Part shown: positions 42,807 through 52,157 of the stretch, in pieces
Position numbering within the stretch: position 1 is the first letter of the stretch
How the letters are laid out: each line of letters begins with the position of its first letter
NCBI GenBank assembly: GCA_016788865.1
Contig: JAEUSB010000048.1
Location: 62,001-126,000, forward strand
Length of the DNA: 64,000 nucleotides
Source of the DNA: Leptospirales bacterium
GTDB lineage: Bacteria > Spirochaetota > Leptospiria > Leptospirales > Leptonemataceae
Direction: 5' to 3'
Program-made: the position numbers and the translations under genes
Notes under the pieces: model-generated
The model's input: the letters and a program-made list of their open reading frames with translations, nothing else
Databases searched by the model: none
Told to the model about the DNA's origin: nothing

Positions 42807-43769
42807 ATGAAACGCGGAGCTCTGGAAGGCACATTGATTGGGATCGCAATTGGCGACGCCCTGGGAGTTCCAGTAGAATTCAGAAAGCGAAGCGAACTCC
42901 AGGCAAACCCCGTTACGGACTTCACTGGATTCGGGACGCACGACCAGCCACCTGGCACCTGGAGCGATGATACGTCCCTCACCCTCTGCCTTGTCGAAGC
43001 CCTTCTCGACGGCCTCGACTATGGCCGCATTGCTCAGAAGTTTGTTTCATGGCGTTACAATGGCTATATGACAGCGCACGGTGAGACTTTCGATATTGGG
43101 AATGCCACAGCGCAGGCCATTTTTCGTTTGCGCGCCGGATGTGAACCAACGCTCGCCGGCGATCTTGACGAACACGCAAACGGCAACGGTAGCCTCATGC
43201 GGATCGCTCCCATTGCCTTCTTTACTTCAAGCATGGAATTAGAGACACGGCGCAGGATAGTCTTTGACGTGGCCGGCATCACACATGGACACCCACGCTC
43301 AAAGTTTGGTTGCTGGCTGTTCACGGAGTTCTTACGAAACATTGCCCGGGGACAATCAAAGGAAGAGGCTCTTTCGGTTGCTCATGCTTCCATCCAAAGC
43401 TGGGTCGACGCCCAGGGGCCAGGCATTACGGAATGGATCCATTTCGCTCGCTGCACTCCGTTAATCCAGGACCTTCCAATGGAGGAGATCAAAAGCACGG
43501 GGTATGTGGTTCACACACTTGAGGCCAGTCTTTGGTGCTTCCTCCGCTCAGAAACGTTTGCGGATGCTGTCCTTGCAGCTGTGAATCTCGGAGATGATAC
43601 AGATACAACGGGAGCTGTGGCCGGCGCCATGGCCGGGGCCTTCTATACGACGTCCACAATTCCGCAACGCTGGATTGACCAACTCGCTCAAATGCAAATG
43701 ATTCGTTCTCTGGCGGAACGTTTTTGCCGGGTCATTGTCGCTTGCGAACAATCTGAAAATCAGCCATAA
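42807..43769 (+). CDS. ADP-ribosylglycohydrolase family protein (DraG-like)
   Basis: 320 residues with the binuclear Mg/Mn site of the family: GDALGVPVEF at the N-terminus, TWSDDTSLTLCL (metal Asp pair), GNGSLMRIAP, and NLGDDTDTTGAVAGAMAGA (second Asp pair). Such enzymes remove ADP-ribose from arginine or from other acceptors, or act on related ADP-ribose compounds. No ADP-ribosyltransferase is seen in the window. The 3' end overlaps the convergent EEP gene by 38 bases. It follows the cyclase gene by 63 bases and could belong to that transcript. Confidence 0.93.
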   Translation: MKRGALEGTLIGIAIGDALGVPVEFRKRSELQANPVTDFTGFGTHDQPPGTWSDDTSLTLCLVEALLDGLDYGRIAQKFVSWRYNGYMTAHGETFDIGNATAQAIFRLRAGCEPTLAGDLDEHANGNGSLMRIAPIAFFTSSMELETRRRIVFDVAGITHGHPRSKFGCWLFTEFLRNIARGQSKEEALSVAHASIQSWVDAQGPGITEWIHFARCTPLIQDLPMEEIKSTGYVVHTLEASLWCFLRSETFADAVLAAVNLGDDTDTTGAVAGAMAGAFYTTSTIPQRWIDQLAQMQMIRSLAERFCRVIVACEQSENQP

Positions 43770-44838
43770 TTCCAAAGTGATCGCTGGGATGGAGGCCGTC
43801 GCGAATCTCATTGAGCACGACTTTACTACTCAGCGGCTTCAGGGAGTTGTCTTTGCAAGCGTCATAGAATATGAAGTCAATCCGTATCGGCATCTTATCA
43901 AAGCGGAACTCAAGTTCTTTCTGGAAGCTTTTGTCCTGAGGTGCAGTATAGAACTTTTTTTGATTTTCGTTTCGTTCTGGATCCCAGGTGTTTGGATCTC
44001 CCTTTCCCACAGATCCAAAGACGTCCAATAGACCGTTAGACGTCAAATTGACAATTTCTTCGGTCTCCGCAGTGGCGTTGAAGTCCCCCATAAGTATGGA
44101 GGAATGACATTCGGACGTTCGCCTGATGAAATCAAGAGTTGCCCGGGATTCTTTCAATCTCCATTCCACGCCTGCATCAATAGCGTTTAACGCTTCTTTG
44201 ACTTCTTGCTCTGATGCCCTGCGCTCTTGCCTCAGATTGTCCAGCAGCTTCAAAACGGACGGCGTCTTGAGCACGCTGGAGTGCCAGTGCGTCGAGAAGA
44301 CGTAGACGGGTGACCCGCCAACTTCAACTTGAGCGCCGAGAATCTGAGTGGCATCCTCAAAATGAAATGTGAAGAACCTGCCAACCAAACCTCCCGAGAG
44401 CTGAAACCTCTGCAGCGGTTTCATTCTCAGGGACTTACGCGCGAGGATCGCATCCCCTTCGCGCAAGTTCCAGGGCAAACCAATGGGACCAGCCCGCACA
44501 CCACCAACGCCAACATGCTCAAAGTAGTCAAAGTCCAACTCCCTTGCCAGATCGCGGGCATACTCAGGCAATTTGTTGGCCTCGTGAATCGATATAATAT
44601 CTGGATCGAGTTCCTTCAATTGTGAAAGGAGGGCTCTGTGGCGCTGCTGTCGCAGTTCTGAACTTTCGTACTCCCCAATGAATACAGTGCCTTGATAGTT
44701 GAGCCCGGACCACACATTGATGTCAATGACGCGGAGGCGATCTGATTCAAATGCTGGGATCTTTACATTTCTATTACAAGAACACAGGCAAAGGCTCATA
44801 AAGAAGAGCGAAATAGAGACGGTTGTTCTGCACGGCAT
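43732..44838 (-). CDS. Endonuclease/exonuclease/phosphatase (EEP) family lipoprotein
   Basis: About 368 residues with a lipoprotein signal ending LCLCSC. The EEP fold is shown by RVIDINVWSG (first strand), IISIHEANKLPEY (metal Glu), FSTHWHSSV (His), ILMGDFNATAETEE (Asp and Asn), and the final HPSDHFGIMADF (Asp-His pair). All core residues are present, so it should be an active metal-dependent phosphodiesterase or phosphatase in the periplasm or on the surface. Related exported proteins include sphingomyelinases and nucleases; the substrate is uncertain. A TTG two codons upstream is another possible start. The 287 bases to the AraC gene hold divergent promoters and no other gene seen. Confidence 0.85.
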   Translation of the reverse strand: MPCRTTVSISLFFMSLCLCSCNRNVKIPAFESDRLRVIDINVWSGLNYQGTVFIGEYESSELRQQRHRALLSQLKELDPDIISIHEANKLPEYARDLARELDFDYFEHVGVGGVRAGPIGLPWNLREGDAILARKSLRMKPLQRFQLSGGLVGRFFTFHFEDATQILGAQVEVGGSPVYVFSTHWHSSVLKTPSVLKLLDNLRQERRASEQEVKEALNAIDAGVEWRLKESRATLDFIRRTSECHSSILMGDFNATAETEEIVNLTSNGLLDVFGSVGKGDPNTWDPERNENQKKFYTAPQDKSFQKELEFRFDKMPIRIDFIFYDACKDNSLKPLSSKVVLNEIRDGLHPSDHFGIMADFQIVRKRQ

Positions 44839-45125
44839 TGACAACGTTTATGAAGGATACCGGGCGCAGACAAGAAGAAACCTCACCTCATTCGAAGTCA
44901 TCCCGCAAAGATCTGGTTTTAAATAAACTATGCATAGCCCTGAGTCGGTCCTTGTCTCCCGGACAATCGCGGATCTTGGTCCGGTCCCGTCGAACGGCGC
45001 CGTTTGCTGCAGCAAAAGACAAATCCGGTTAGGCTTCCTTTTTCAAAACCAGGGTCGATTTTTTGATTGCATTGTTCCCGTGGAACCTGTCCTTCTTTTG
45101 TCTTAGATTACCGAACTGCACGCTC

Positions 45126-46301
45126 ATGCAATATTCACCAGGATCGATCATCTTACTCTGCTTCGGCCTATTTGGTTCCGGGCTTGCTATCGGTGTAATG
45201 GTCTGGCAAATTCTCCGCGGGGAACGTGCACTCCACAACCTCCTGATGGGAATTGCCCTCATCTCCGGGTGCTGGTGGATCCTGATGGGGGGCCTTGTTT
45301 TTTCAGGGCTTGCATCTCAATATCCAGCCCTGTTCACGAGTGACATAGCACTCATCTATTTTATTGGACCGTCCATGTATGCCGCGTTCCATTTGCGGAG
45401 CGGATTCTGGCAGGCGGAATGGCGTCATCTACTCCATGGGACTCCTGGGTTCATCGCATTATTGATCGTATTGCCTGCAATGTTCGCGGATTCAGAATTC
45501 AAGCGTATGGTCCTTGATGTGACGTACAGCGTAAAGTTCCCGCGAGACTTCATTCAACTTGCAGACATCAGCTCCTGGTCGGCAAGGTCCTATGCATACC
45601 TTCTGGTGCTTATCAAAGTTGGCGCAAAACTCTCCATGATGGCCTATCTGGTATTGATCATTCGCAGAGCGGCGCATTTGGTCGTCCGACCGGCTGGACC
45701 CAGAACCGTCTTCGCATTACGTGTCTATTGTGGTCTTGGAATTGTCGCAGCTTTCGTCTCTTTGATGAGTCACTTCGCAGGTATCGTCGGTGCCGGACTG
45801 GCTGTTCTTGTTGGAACCATTGCGATAGTAGGCGTTCAAGTGCTGGATGGAATTTTCTCGCTCTTCCATAAGCAAGAGGATATCCCATTGCCCGCTCGAG
45901 AGGCCATCAGTGAAAGGGCGGGCAACAAGCAGGCGCGAGCAGTTGGTCTGGATGTGGATTCAATTCTTGAGCGACTTCAGGATCTCATGGAAAAGGAATT
46001 ACTCTACTGTGATGAGGATCTCTCGCTTGCCATTCTCGCATCGCATCTTGAGATACGAGCGGACCAATTGTCGTACATACTGAATCAGCACTGCAATCAG
46101 AATTTCTATAGCTATGTTAACGGGTATCGAGTTGCCGAGGCCAGGAAACTCCTGGCCGGCAATGCTTCGATCGCATTCATTAGCCAGTCGGTAGGCTTCA
46201 ATTCCCAACAGGTTTTTACGGCCGTTTTCCGTCGATTTGAGGGAGTATCACCGGGTAAGTTTCGTGAAATACTGAAAGCAAACTCAGCCGGTGGACACTG
46301 A
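45126..46301 (+). CDS. Membrane-bound AraC-type transcription regulator
   Basis: About 391 residues. The N-terminal 230 residues hold seven membrane helices (starting SIILLCFGLFGSGLAIGVMVW, ending AAFVSLMSHFAGIVGAGLAVLVGTIAIVGVQVL). A linker leads to an AraC-type DNA-binding domain: LSLAILASHLEIRADQLSYIL as first helix-turn-helix, then NGYRVAEARKLLAG and IAFISQSVGFNSQQVFTAVFRRFEGVSPGKFRE as second and signature. This one-component plan (7TM plus AraC) occurs in Leptospirales and Bacteroidetes. A TTG 21 codons upstream would lengthen the N-terminus. It would sense a membrane or extracellular signal and regulate genes directly; target unknown, perhaps the divergent EEP gene or the following fusion gene. 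Confidence 0.88.
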   Translation: MQYSPGSIILLCFGLFGSGLAIGVMVWQILRGERALHNLLMGIALISGCWWILMGGLVFSGLASQYPALFTSDIALIYFIGPSMYAAFHLRSGFWQAEWRHLLHGTPGFIALLIVLPAMFADSEFKRMVLDVTYSVKFPRDFIQLADISSWSARSYAYLLVLIKVGAKLSMMAYLVLIIRRAAHLVVRPAGPRTVFALRVYCGLGIVAAFVSLMSHFAGIVGAGLAVLVGTIAIVGVQVLDGIFSLFHKQEDIPLPAREAISERAGNKQARAVGLDVDSILERLQDLMEKELLYCDEDLSLAILASHLEIRADQLSYILNQHCNQNFYSYVNGYRVAEARKLLAGNASIAFISQSVGFNSQQVFTAVFRRFEGVSPGKFREILKANSAGGH

Positions 46302-46418
46302 TGCCTTGATTCCGCGCCCTTCCCCCGAAGGCTCCATTCCCCTGACGGGAGAAAATAGAACGAAGAATTCATAGATTCTGAAGACAACCATGGGCTAAGC
46401 GTGGTATGCTGGGGGAAT

Positions 46419-49400
46419 ATGAATGGCCCCTTTCATCTGTCAGCACCTTCGGGTGAGATACAGTCGCTGTACGATGTAGTTGTCATTGGCTCTGGTTACG
46501 GCGGTTCTGTAGCCGCGTTGAGATCGACGGAAGCTGGCCTGCGCGTGGCCGTTCTCGAAAAAGGTCACGAGTATCCGTACGCCAATTTCCCGGATTCGGT
46601 ACGCTCGTTCTTGAGGGCTTCGCAGGTAAACGGTTCCCCAAACGAAGGGCGGCTTTTCGATTTCAGAGTCTTTCGTGACTTGAATATACTCACAGGGTCA
46701 GGCCTCGGTGGTGGGTCCCTCATCAATGCCGGTGTGATGATGCGACCATCACAATCTCTGTTCGATGGGAAGCAGTGGCCGGCCGCACTGAAAGGCGACG
46801 CAAAACTTGATCGCGCATTTGATCGTGCCAGAGCAATGCTGAATCCAGCCCCGTATCCGGTGGGAAAACCGGGCTACCCGCTCCTGGACAAGACACGTTT
46901 GCTCAAAGGAGCCGCGAAGCGCCTGGGCTATCATTTTGAACCGGTAAACCTTACGATTCGTTTTGAGCCCGCAGGAGAAAACGCGCATGGGGCATTTCAG
47001 GACGCCTGCCAGAATTGCGGCAATTGTCTCACCGGCTGCAACCACGGAGCAAAGAACTCATTGGACAAAAACTACTTGTATCGCGCGCGATCACTTGGAG
47101 CGCATCTATTTACTGGAATCCGCGTTTCTCACATCCAGAAACGTGGAGACGAGTATCTTGTCTACTATCAGCCAGTTGCACAGCAAGGAACGTATTCCGT
47201 CATTCGCGCGAAACAGGTTTTCCTTGGTGCTGGATCCCTGGGCTCCACTGAAATTCTATTGCGCTCCAGAGAACTTGGCGGACTTGCCCTGTCGTCGATG
47301 CTCGGAAAGAAGTTTTCTGCCAACAGCGGAAGACTCGGAGGAATTTACAACGGCGCTGAGTCTGCAAACATGGTGGGTCTTGCTCGCAATGTTCGAGCCG
47401 ATCGCCGGAATCGCTCCGGTGATAGCTCATTTGATTTTGATGGCGCCGAGAAACGCACGGGCAGTCCTCCCAAAGAAAAGTTCACGGATCCTATTGGCCC
47501 CACAATTACCGCCTGCCTGGAATCAAGCTCAGAGGGAAAATCAAAGTTCCTGATTGAAGATGCGGCCGCACCAGGCGCAAGCTCATCCTTGTTTCCGATC
47601 TGGTGGACACTTCTCGCTGCGTTTCAATCCGGACCGGCAGCGTTTGGCAACCGCACCACGCAACGTGCGATCCTTCGCAGTTTGTTCCGGGGACCATACG
47701 CTCAGAATGGCGCCATTCGTAATACGGGACTTCTACTAGCCGTAGGACACGACGATGCAGGGGGCAGACTTCGCCTGTCCGGTCCCGACCCGCACGACGG
47801 GCGCGTGGATCTTTTGTGGCCTGGTGCAGGGCTGCGAGAGAACTATCTTCGTATTGATGAAGCAATGCGTCAGTTCGCTGAATCAGCCAATGGTCACCAC
47901 AATACGAATCAGGTCTTTCCGATGAATCCGATCACCGTTCACCCGCTCGGGGGATGTGGCATGGCCAACTCAAGTGATGAAGGGGTCGTAAATCATCGAT
48001 GCGAAGTCTTTGATCCCTCGCAAGGACGGGACTCCGTGCACAGCGGGCTATTCGTCGTCGATGGAGCAGCGATGCCGGGCGCGCTCGGAATCAATCCATT
48101 ATGGACTATCAGCGCGATAGCAGAAAGGGCCCTGGAACTGGCGATAGGGCAAAAGACGGGAATTGTCGGAACGGAAAATGTTGAGCCAGATACGCAGGCC
48201 AGCAAGCCTCTCCCCACGATTCCGCTGAGGAACAGAGAAGGAATCATTACCGCGGAAGTCACAGAAGAACTGCAGGGGCATTGGGCGCCTGGCGCAGCCT
48301 CATGCAATATGGGAATGGTTGCCGGCAGACAGCGCGGACTGGCGGGGCAAATGATTCTACGTTTGCAAATTCAGATCTCCGATGTTGAAGAATTTCTCAT
48401 CAAACCCGAGCACGAGGCTCGAGTTGTGGGTGAGATCGATTGTCCGGCTCTCGATCTTTCCGGGCCCTTGCCAATTGTCGAGGGCTCGCTTAGACTTTTT
48501 GAACGCTCGCAGGATGCCGCGCGCAATCGCTTTATGCACTACGAATTGATTACAAAGAACGCCCAGGGTTCCTCGATTCGCATAACGGGAGAGAAGGCGA
48601 TCAGTTCCGGCCAAGCGCTTCAGGCTCTCCGCGAGCTGACACAACTCGACGTAATTGTTGAAAGCGGTCAATCAGGTTCACGGGAAACGATCGGGCGCGG
48701 AATTGTGACAGTAGACCTCGGCGCTTTCCTGAAATCTACAGTGCTCGAATTTCGGTCCAGTGGCGGGGGCGCTATTGAGCGATTGCTTTCTCGACTAAAA
48801 GTTTATGGCTTCTTTGCAGGCGAGTGCCTGGATGCGTATGCGCCAAAGTTTGTTCGGTCCCGTCCCCCTGCAATCCCTGCAAAGTCACCCATTGAGCGAC
48901 ATTCCCTTTCAGGAATTCGATACGGTACGGTTACAAAGCATCCATTTCTTTCCGGGGATGGTCTTGGGCTGACCCTGACACGGGTAGTTCCGGCAGAGCC
49001 AGCCAGGGCCGCAGTACTTCTGATCCATGGACTCACGTCGTCCAGTGACATGTATATCATGCCAGAACACGACAACCTCACGAATTTCCTCACGAAGCAG
49101 GGCTACGAGGTCTGGCTCCTTGACTCAAGAATGAGCAACCGTTTCGATTATAACACGCAACCGCATAACTACACATTTGACGATGTAGCACTCTTTGATA
49201 TGGTCCCGGCCGTTAAATCGATTCGAGACATGATTCCCGAGGCAGCAAAACTTCACGTTGTTGCACATTGCCTTGGATCGCTCTCCTTTTCGCTTGGCCT
49301 CTTTGGCGGAATGTTCCCTGAACATAGTGTGCAATCAGTCATCACGAATTCTGTGTCGCTTAACGTCCAACTTCCATTCTGGTCCGCTTTGAAGATGCAG

Positions 49401-49997
49401 GGCCTCCTTGAGAGCGGCTTTCTGGAAGATTTCCAGCGAATCGATCGCATGGCACCTGATGCAATCTCCGGGAAGGATTGGGCACTCCGCTTCATTGCAA
49501 AAGGAATTTCCCGACTAAGCCACGAATGCGACAATCCATACTGCCATTCCCTCAGTTTCATGTGGGGAGCTGGTCCTTCCGCCGTTTTTCAACACGAAAA
49601 TCTGCTTCCTGAAACGCACAATAGACTTCAGGACCTGTTTGGTCCCACGACTTTCGCGTTCCACAGGAATGTAATGGCGCTCCATCGCGCGGCAGGCCGC
49701 TCGCCAAGAATTGGGCGCAAGCCGCACCTGAACCATCTCCCGGATGACTATCTGGAATCTGCGCGTAAGAATTCGGTTCCTGTGCTCTTTATGCGAGGCG
49801 ATGAGAACAACGTTTTTGGCCAATCGCAAGATGTTACGTATCGCAGCTGCTCAAAAGTGAACCCCGGAATCTATCGGCATGCGATCATCAAGGGTTACGG
49901 ACATCAGGATGTCTTCATGGGAAAGCACAGCGCAACTGACGTCTTCCCTGAGTTCATTCGGTTCTGGAATTTACATTCACAGGAGAACGAAAAATGA
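46419..49997 (+). CDS. GMC oxidoreductase fused to an alpha/beta hydrolase (cholesterol oxidase-like)
   Basis: 1,192 residues from ATG at 46419 (GGGGGA before it). The N-terminal 560 residues are a GMC flavoprotein: DVVVIGSGYGGSVAAL binds FAD, then LTGSGLGGGSLINAGVMMRP, a Cys cluster CQNCGNCLTGC with HGAKNSLDKNYLYRA, and the C-terminal VHPLGGCGM and GALGINPLWTISAIAERA. A middle region (590-800) of beta character follows. The last 380 residues form an alpha/beta hydrolase with VLLIHGLTSSSDMY, nucleophile-elbow AHCLGS (Cys951 where Ser is usual), Asp in FMRGDENNVFG and His in IKGYGHQDVFMG. It probably oxidises a sterol- or hopanoid-like alcohol and then hydrolyses the product; inference from the fusion. 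Confidence 0.85.
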   Translation: MNGPFHLSAPSGEIQSLYDVVVIGSGYGGSVAALRSTEAGLRVAVLEKGHEYPYANFPDSVRSFLRASQVNGSPNEGRLFDFRVFRDLNILTGSGLGGGSLINAGVMMRPSQSLFDGKQWPAALKGDAKLDRAFDRARAMLNPAPYPVGKPGYPLLDKTRLLKGAAKRLGYHFEPVNLTIRFEPAGENAHGAFQDACQNCGNCLTGCNHGAKNSLDKNYLYRARSLGAHLFTGIRVSHIQKRGDEYLVYYQPVAQQGTYSVIRAKQVFLGAGSLGSTEILLRSRELGGLALSSMLGKKFSANSGRLGGIYNGAESANMVGLARNVRADRRNRSGDSSFDFDGAEKRTGSPPKEKFTDPIGPTITACLESSSEGKSKFLIEDAAAPGASSSLFPIWWTLLAAFQSGPAAFGNRTTQRAILRSLFRGPYAQNGAIRNTGLLLAVGHDDAGGRLRLSGPDPHDGRVDLLWPGAGLRENYLRIDEAMRQFAESANGHHNTNQVFPMNPITVHPLGGCGMANSSDEGVVNHRCEVFDPSQGRDSVHSGLFVVDGAAMPGALGINPLWTISAIAERALELAIGQKTGIVGTENVEPDTQASKPLPTIPLRNREGIITAEVTEELQGHWAPGAASCNMGMVAGRQRGLAGQMILRLQIQISDVEEFLIKPEHEARVVGEIDCPALDLSGPLPIVEGSLRLFERSQDAARNRFMHYELITKNAQGSSIRITGEKAISSGQALQALRELTQLDVIVESGQSGSRETIGRGIVTVDLGAFLKSTVLEFRSSGGGAIERLLSRLKVYGFFAGECLDAYAPKFVRSRPPAIPAKSPIERHSLSGIRYGTVTKHPFLSGDGLGLTLTRVVPAEPARAAVLLIHGLTSSSDMYIMPEHDNLTNFLTKQGYEVWLLDSRMSNRFDYNTQPHNYTFDDVALFDMVPAVKSIRDMIPEAAKLHVVAHCLGSLSFSLGLFGGMFPEHSVQSVITNSVSLNVQLPFWSALKMQGLLESGFLEDFQRIDRMAPDAISGKDWALRFIAKGISRLSHECDNPYCHSLSFMWGAGPSAVFQHENLLPETHNRLQDLFGPTTFAFHRNVMALHRAAGRSPRIGRKPHLNHLPDDYLESARKNSVPVLFMRGDENNVFGQSQDVTYRSCSKVNPGIYRHAIIKGYGHQDVFMGKHSATDVFPEFIRFWNLHSQENEK

Positions 49998-50031
49998 CCT
50001 TTCTAAGCTCAAATTGGCCGGAGGATTAAAG

Positions 50032-50523
50032 ATGGAGTTTCGCGATCAGGAGGTCCATACTTCAATTGTGATTCAGGCTCCTCCTGAAAAGGTCTGGAAT
50101 GTCCTGACGGATTTTGAAGATTACCCGAACTGGAATCCATTCATCCGCCGCGTTTTTGGCAAAGTTAGTATCGGATCTACAATTGTGGAATTGGTCTATA
50201 TTGCGCCCGGAGTCTTCATGCCATTGCCAATGGAGATCGTTGTGCTCGATCACGCCCGGGAGCTTGCCTGGCGAGGAGCCGTCCCGCATTGGTTCGCTGC
50301 AATCAGCGCAGGTGAACATCATTTCACCATCAGCCCGATTGCAAATCACAACGATTCGTGTGAGTTTGCGCACCATGCGCTGCTCCGCGGTATTCTGATG
50401 CAAATTGGTGCCAGGCACATCCAGAACGATGTACGCTTCGTGCATGAGGCCATGAATACAGCCCTTAAAGAAAGAGCGGAGGCCCTGGTTATACCACAGA
50501 CACGGCGCTCAAAAATTGTCTGA
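50032..50523 (+). CDS. SRPBCC/polyketide-cyclase-like lipid-binding protein
   Basis: 163 residues of the START/SRPBCC helix-grip fold: VHTSIVIQAPPEKVWNVLTDFEDYPNWNPFIRRV is the typical N-terminus, followed by alternating strands and a long C-terminal helix (HIQNDVRFVHEAMNTALKERAEA). GGAGGA stands five bases before the ATG; a longer in-frame extension is the shadow of the preceding gene. It binds a hydrophobic ligand, perhaps a substrate or product of the upstream fusion enzyme, from whose stop it is separated by 34 bases. The 3' end overlaps the convergent hydrolase gene by 35 bases. Confidence 0.88.
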   Translation: MEFRDQEVHTSIVIQAPPEKVWNVLTDFEDYPNWNPFIRRVFGKVSIGSTIVELVYIAPGVFMPLPMEIVVLDHARELAWRGAVPHWFAAISAGEHHFTISPIANHNDSCEFAHHALLRGILMQIGARHIQNDVRFVHEAMNTALKERAEALVIPQTRRSKIV

Positions 50524-51253
50524 GCTCGGTAAGAAGGTCAAATTGGTCTTCTTGCAGGCACTCATGACCACTGCCATGCAAGATGACACGTTTTGAATGT
50601 GGCCATACCTGAAACAGTCGATTCACTTCAGCAAGCGATGGCTGGACATGATCGTTCTCGGCCGCAATGAGCAGTACGGGCACAGTTATTTTTCTCAACC
50701 GGTTTTCCGATGCGTCAAATCTTGAAAGACTTTCCAATCGTCGACTGATGTCATTTTGCGGAACGCTGCGAGAAACCTTCTTGAGCAAGTGCAACTCTTC
50801 GTCATGAAAACGGGACAGATTGGCGTTCAACGGAAGAGTCAGGTCACTGCCTATCCTGATAAGTTCGGAAGGGAGATGTCGCATCACCCATGAGGCAGGG
50901 CCGGCAAGTCCTGTTCGTGCAAAGGCAGTTGCCGGATTGATGAGCACGAGAGCTGAAAACAAATTGGGCTCCCTAATGACGCATTCAATTGCCGTACACG
51001 CGCCCAGTGAAAATCCGCACAAAATTCCGCCGGGTGCGCCAGGGTTCAAGCGGCTAAAACGCTGCGCGAACTGCAAAGCCTGGTTTGAAAATCGATCGAA
51101 TGTCTGGGGCGCGGCAGAATCGTACTGGACGACATGCACGTGATAGTCAGATTTCAGAATATCTGCTTGTCTGTGAAAAAGCGTGCCTCGGCCTTCCATG
51201 CCGGGGCAAAATAGAAACAACGGCCTTTGCGGTATAATCGGCGAAGCAGTCAC
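50489..51253 (-). CDS. Alpha/beta hydrolase
   Basis: 254 residues. LFLFCPGMEGRGTLF is the oxyanion-hole segment, ILCGFSLGACTAI the nucleophile elbow with Ser, PVLLIAAENDHVQP the acid strand, and VILHGSGHECLQED the catalytic His. It has no signal peptide and probably acts on an ester or thioester in the cytoplasm. The gene is convergent with the SRPBCC gene and divergent from the STAS neighbourhood. The substrate cannot be deduced. Confidence 0.85.
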   Translation of the reverse strand: MTASPIIPQRPLFLFCPGMEGRGTLFHRQADILKSDYHVHVVQYDSAAPQTFDRFSNQALQFAQRFSRLNPGAPGGILCGFSLGACTAIECVIREPNLFSALVLINPATAFARTGLAGPASWVMRHLPSELIRIGSDLTLPLNANLSRFHDEELHLLKKVSRSVPQNDISRRLESLSRFDASENRLRKITVPVLLIAAENDHVQPSLAEVNRLFQVWPHSKRVILHGSGHECLQEDQFDLLTELRQFLSAVSVV

Positions 51254-51399
51254 GTGTATATCCTAGCACATAACAACAGTTTAGTCTTCATAATTCATGA
51301 ACTATGCCCTTCGCGATTCCTGTCAGGGCAATTTTTGCTCGCACTTCCACATTCAGCATCAGACACGTTCAATTGCACAATTCAGGCTACGGGCTACGC

Positions 51400-51555
51400 G
51401 GAGTGAACGGAGGCTTCCTGGCCTCCGCTTTCTGTGACTGATATAGCTCTGGGCTATCCGAATAGCAATGATGCTGAGTCCCCTGGGACTCACCTGGCGA
51501 AGCCGTGTCGAGCGGATGCCGGAAGTTGTCCTCAAACAGCAAGGAGCCGGTTCTC
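51400..51555 (+). promoter_or_regulatory. Structured leader: three successive hairpins before the unknown-STAS gene pair
   Basis: The 302 bases from 51254 to 51555 have no gene. Its second half contains three inverted repeats: CGGAGGC/GCCTCCG at 51408-51427 (6-base loop), ATAGC/GCTAT at about 51442-51456, and TGAGTCC/GGACTCA at 51475-51492 (4-base loop). None has a T run. They could be an RNA leader that controls the next gene, or remnants of a terminator of something lost. Confidence 0.35.
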
Positions 51556-52083
51556 TTGAACCTGACTGATCTTGAAAAGCATATCCCCGCCGCGCGATGG
51601 TTCTCCAACGCTGGCACCTTCAAAGCCGGGAGATTTGAATTGGCCATCAAGGATCTCAATGCCTGGGCCGGTGTCTCAATTGTTAAAACACCGGATTCAA
51701 ATTCGCCTTCGACTGCCTCACCGCTGGATCAAATGCAATGGCTGCCGAGTTCGCAAGATTCCAAAGACTTCGTACGACCCGAACTTGACTCCATTGTCAA
51801 CAGTTCTGCTAAAAGGGTGGCCATAGTAGGGGAACGTCTTCGCTTTAGCCAAATGACATTGAAATGTCTGCCAGATCTGGAGGGGTTCGAAATATTTCAA
51901 GTTGGACCACATTCCCTGTCAAAACCCGCACGAGAATCCGCATTGTACGCTGTACGCAGATGCGTTACGGAAATAGTTCTAGATGAACAAGGGTTCTGGA
52001 CACGCATTGTCGGCCTTTATTTGAGGGGTCATTGGCCGTGCGGGATCCTGCAGGACGAGAGTAAAACTCTGGTTGTCCTGTAA
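51556..52083 (+). CDS. Unrecognised protein encoded upstream of a STAS-domain gene
   Basis: About 175 residues from TTG at 51556, which has AAGGAG nine bases before it; a GTG at 51505 would lengthen it by 17. The protein begins MNLTDLEKHIPAARWF, has a polar Ser/Pro-rich middle (about 45-85) and a compact alpha/beta C-terminal half (VAIVGERLRFSQMTLKCLPDLEGFEIF onward). Conserved motifs are not recognised. It lies 74 bases upstream of the STAS gene and could be a partner of it, for instance an anti-sigma-like or PilZ-like regulator; this is speculation. Confidence 0.5.
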   Translation: MNLTDLEKHIPAARWFSNAGTFKAGRFELAIKDLNAWAGVSIVKTPDSNSPSTASPLDQMQWLPSSQDSKDFVRPELDSIVNSSAKRVAIVGERLRFSQMTLKCLPDLEGFEIFQVGPHSLSKPARESALYAVRRCVTEIVLDEQGFWTRIVGLYLRGHWPCGILQDESKTLVVL

Positions 52084-52157
52084 TGATTCAGGCTGAGACT
52101 TACTCCAGTCGAGCAAAACATGCATTCTCGCATTGAAGCAATTGAAGGGTAGGTATT

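Noticed and set aside
49879..50031. 51-codon N-terminal extension of the SRPBCC gene
   Set aside because: It lies in another frame of the fusion gene end; GGAGGA before ATG 50032 sets the start.
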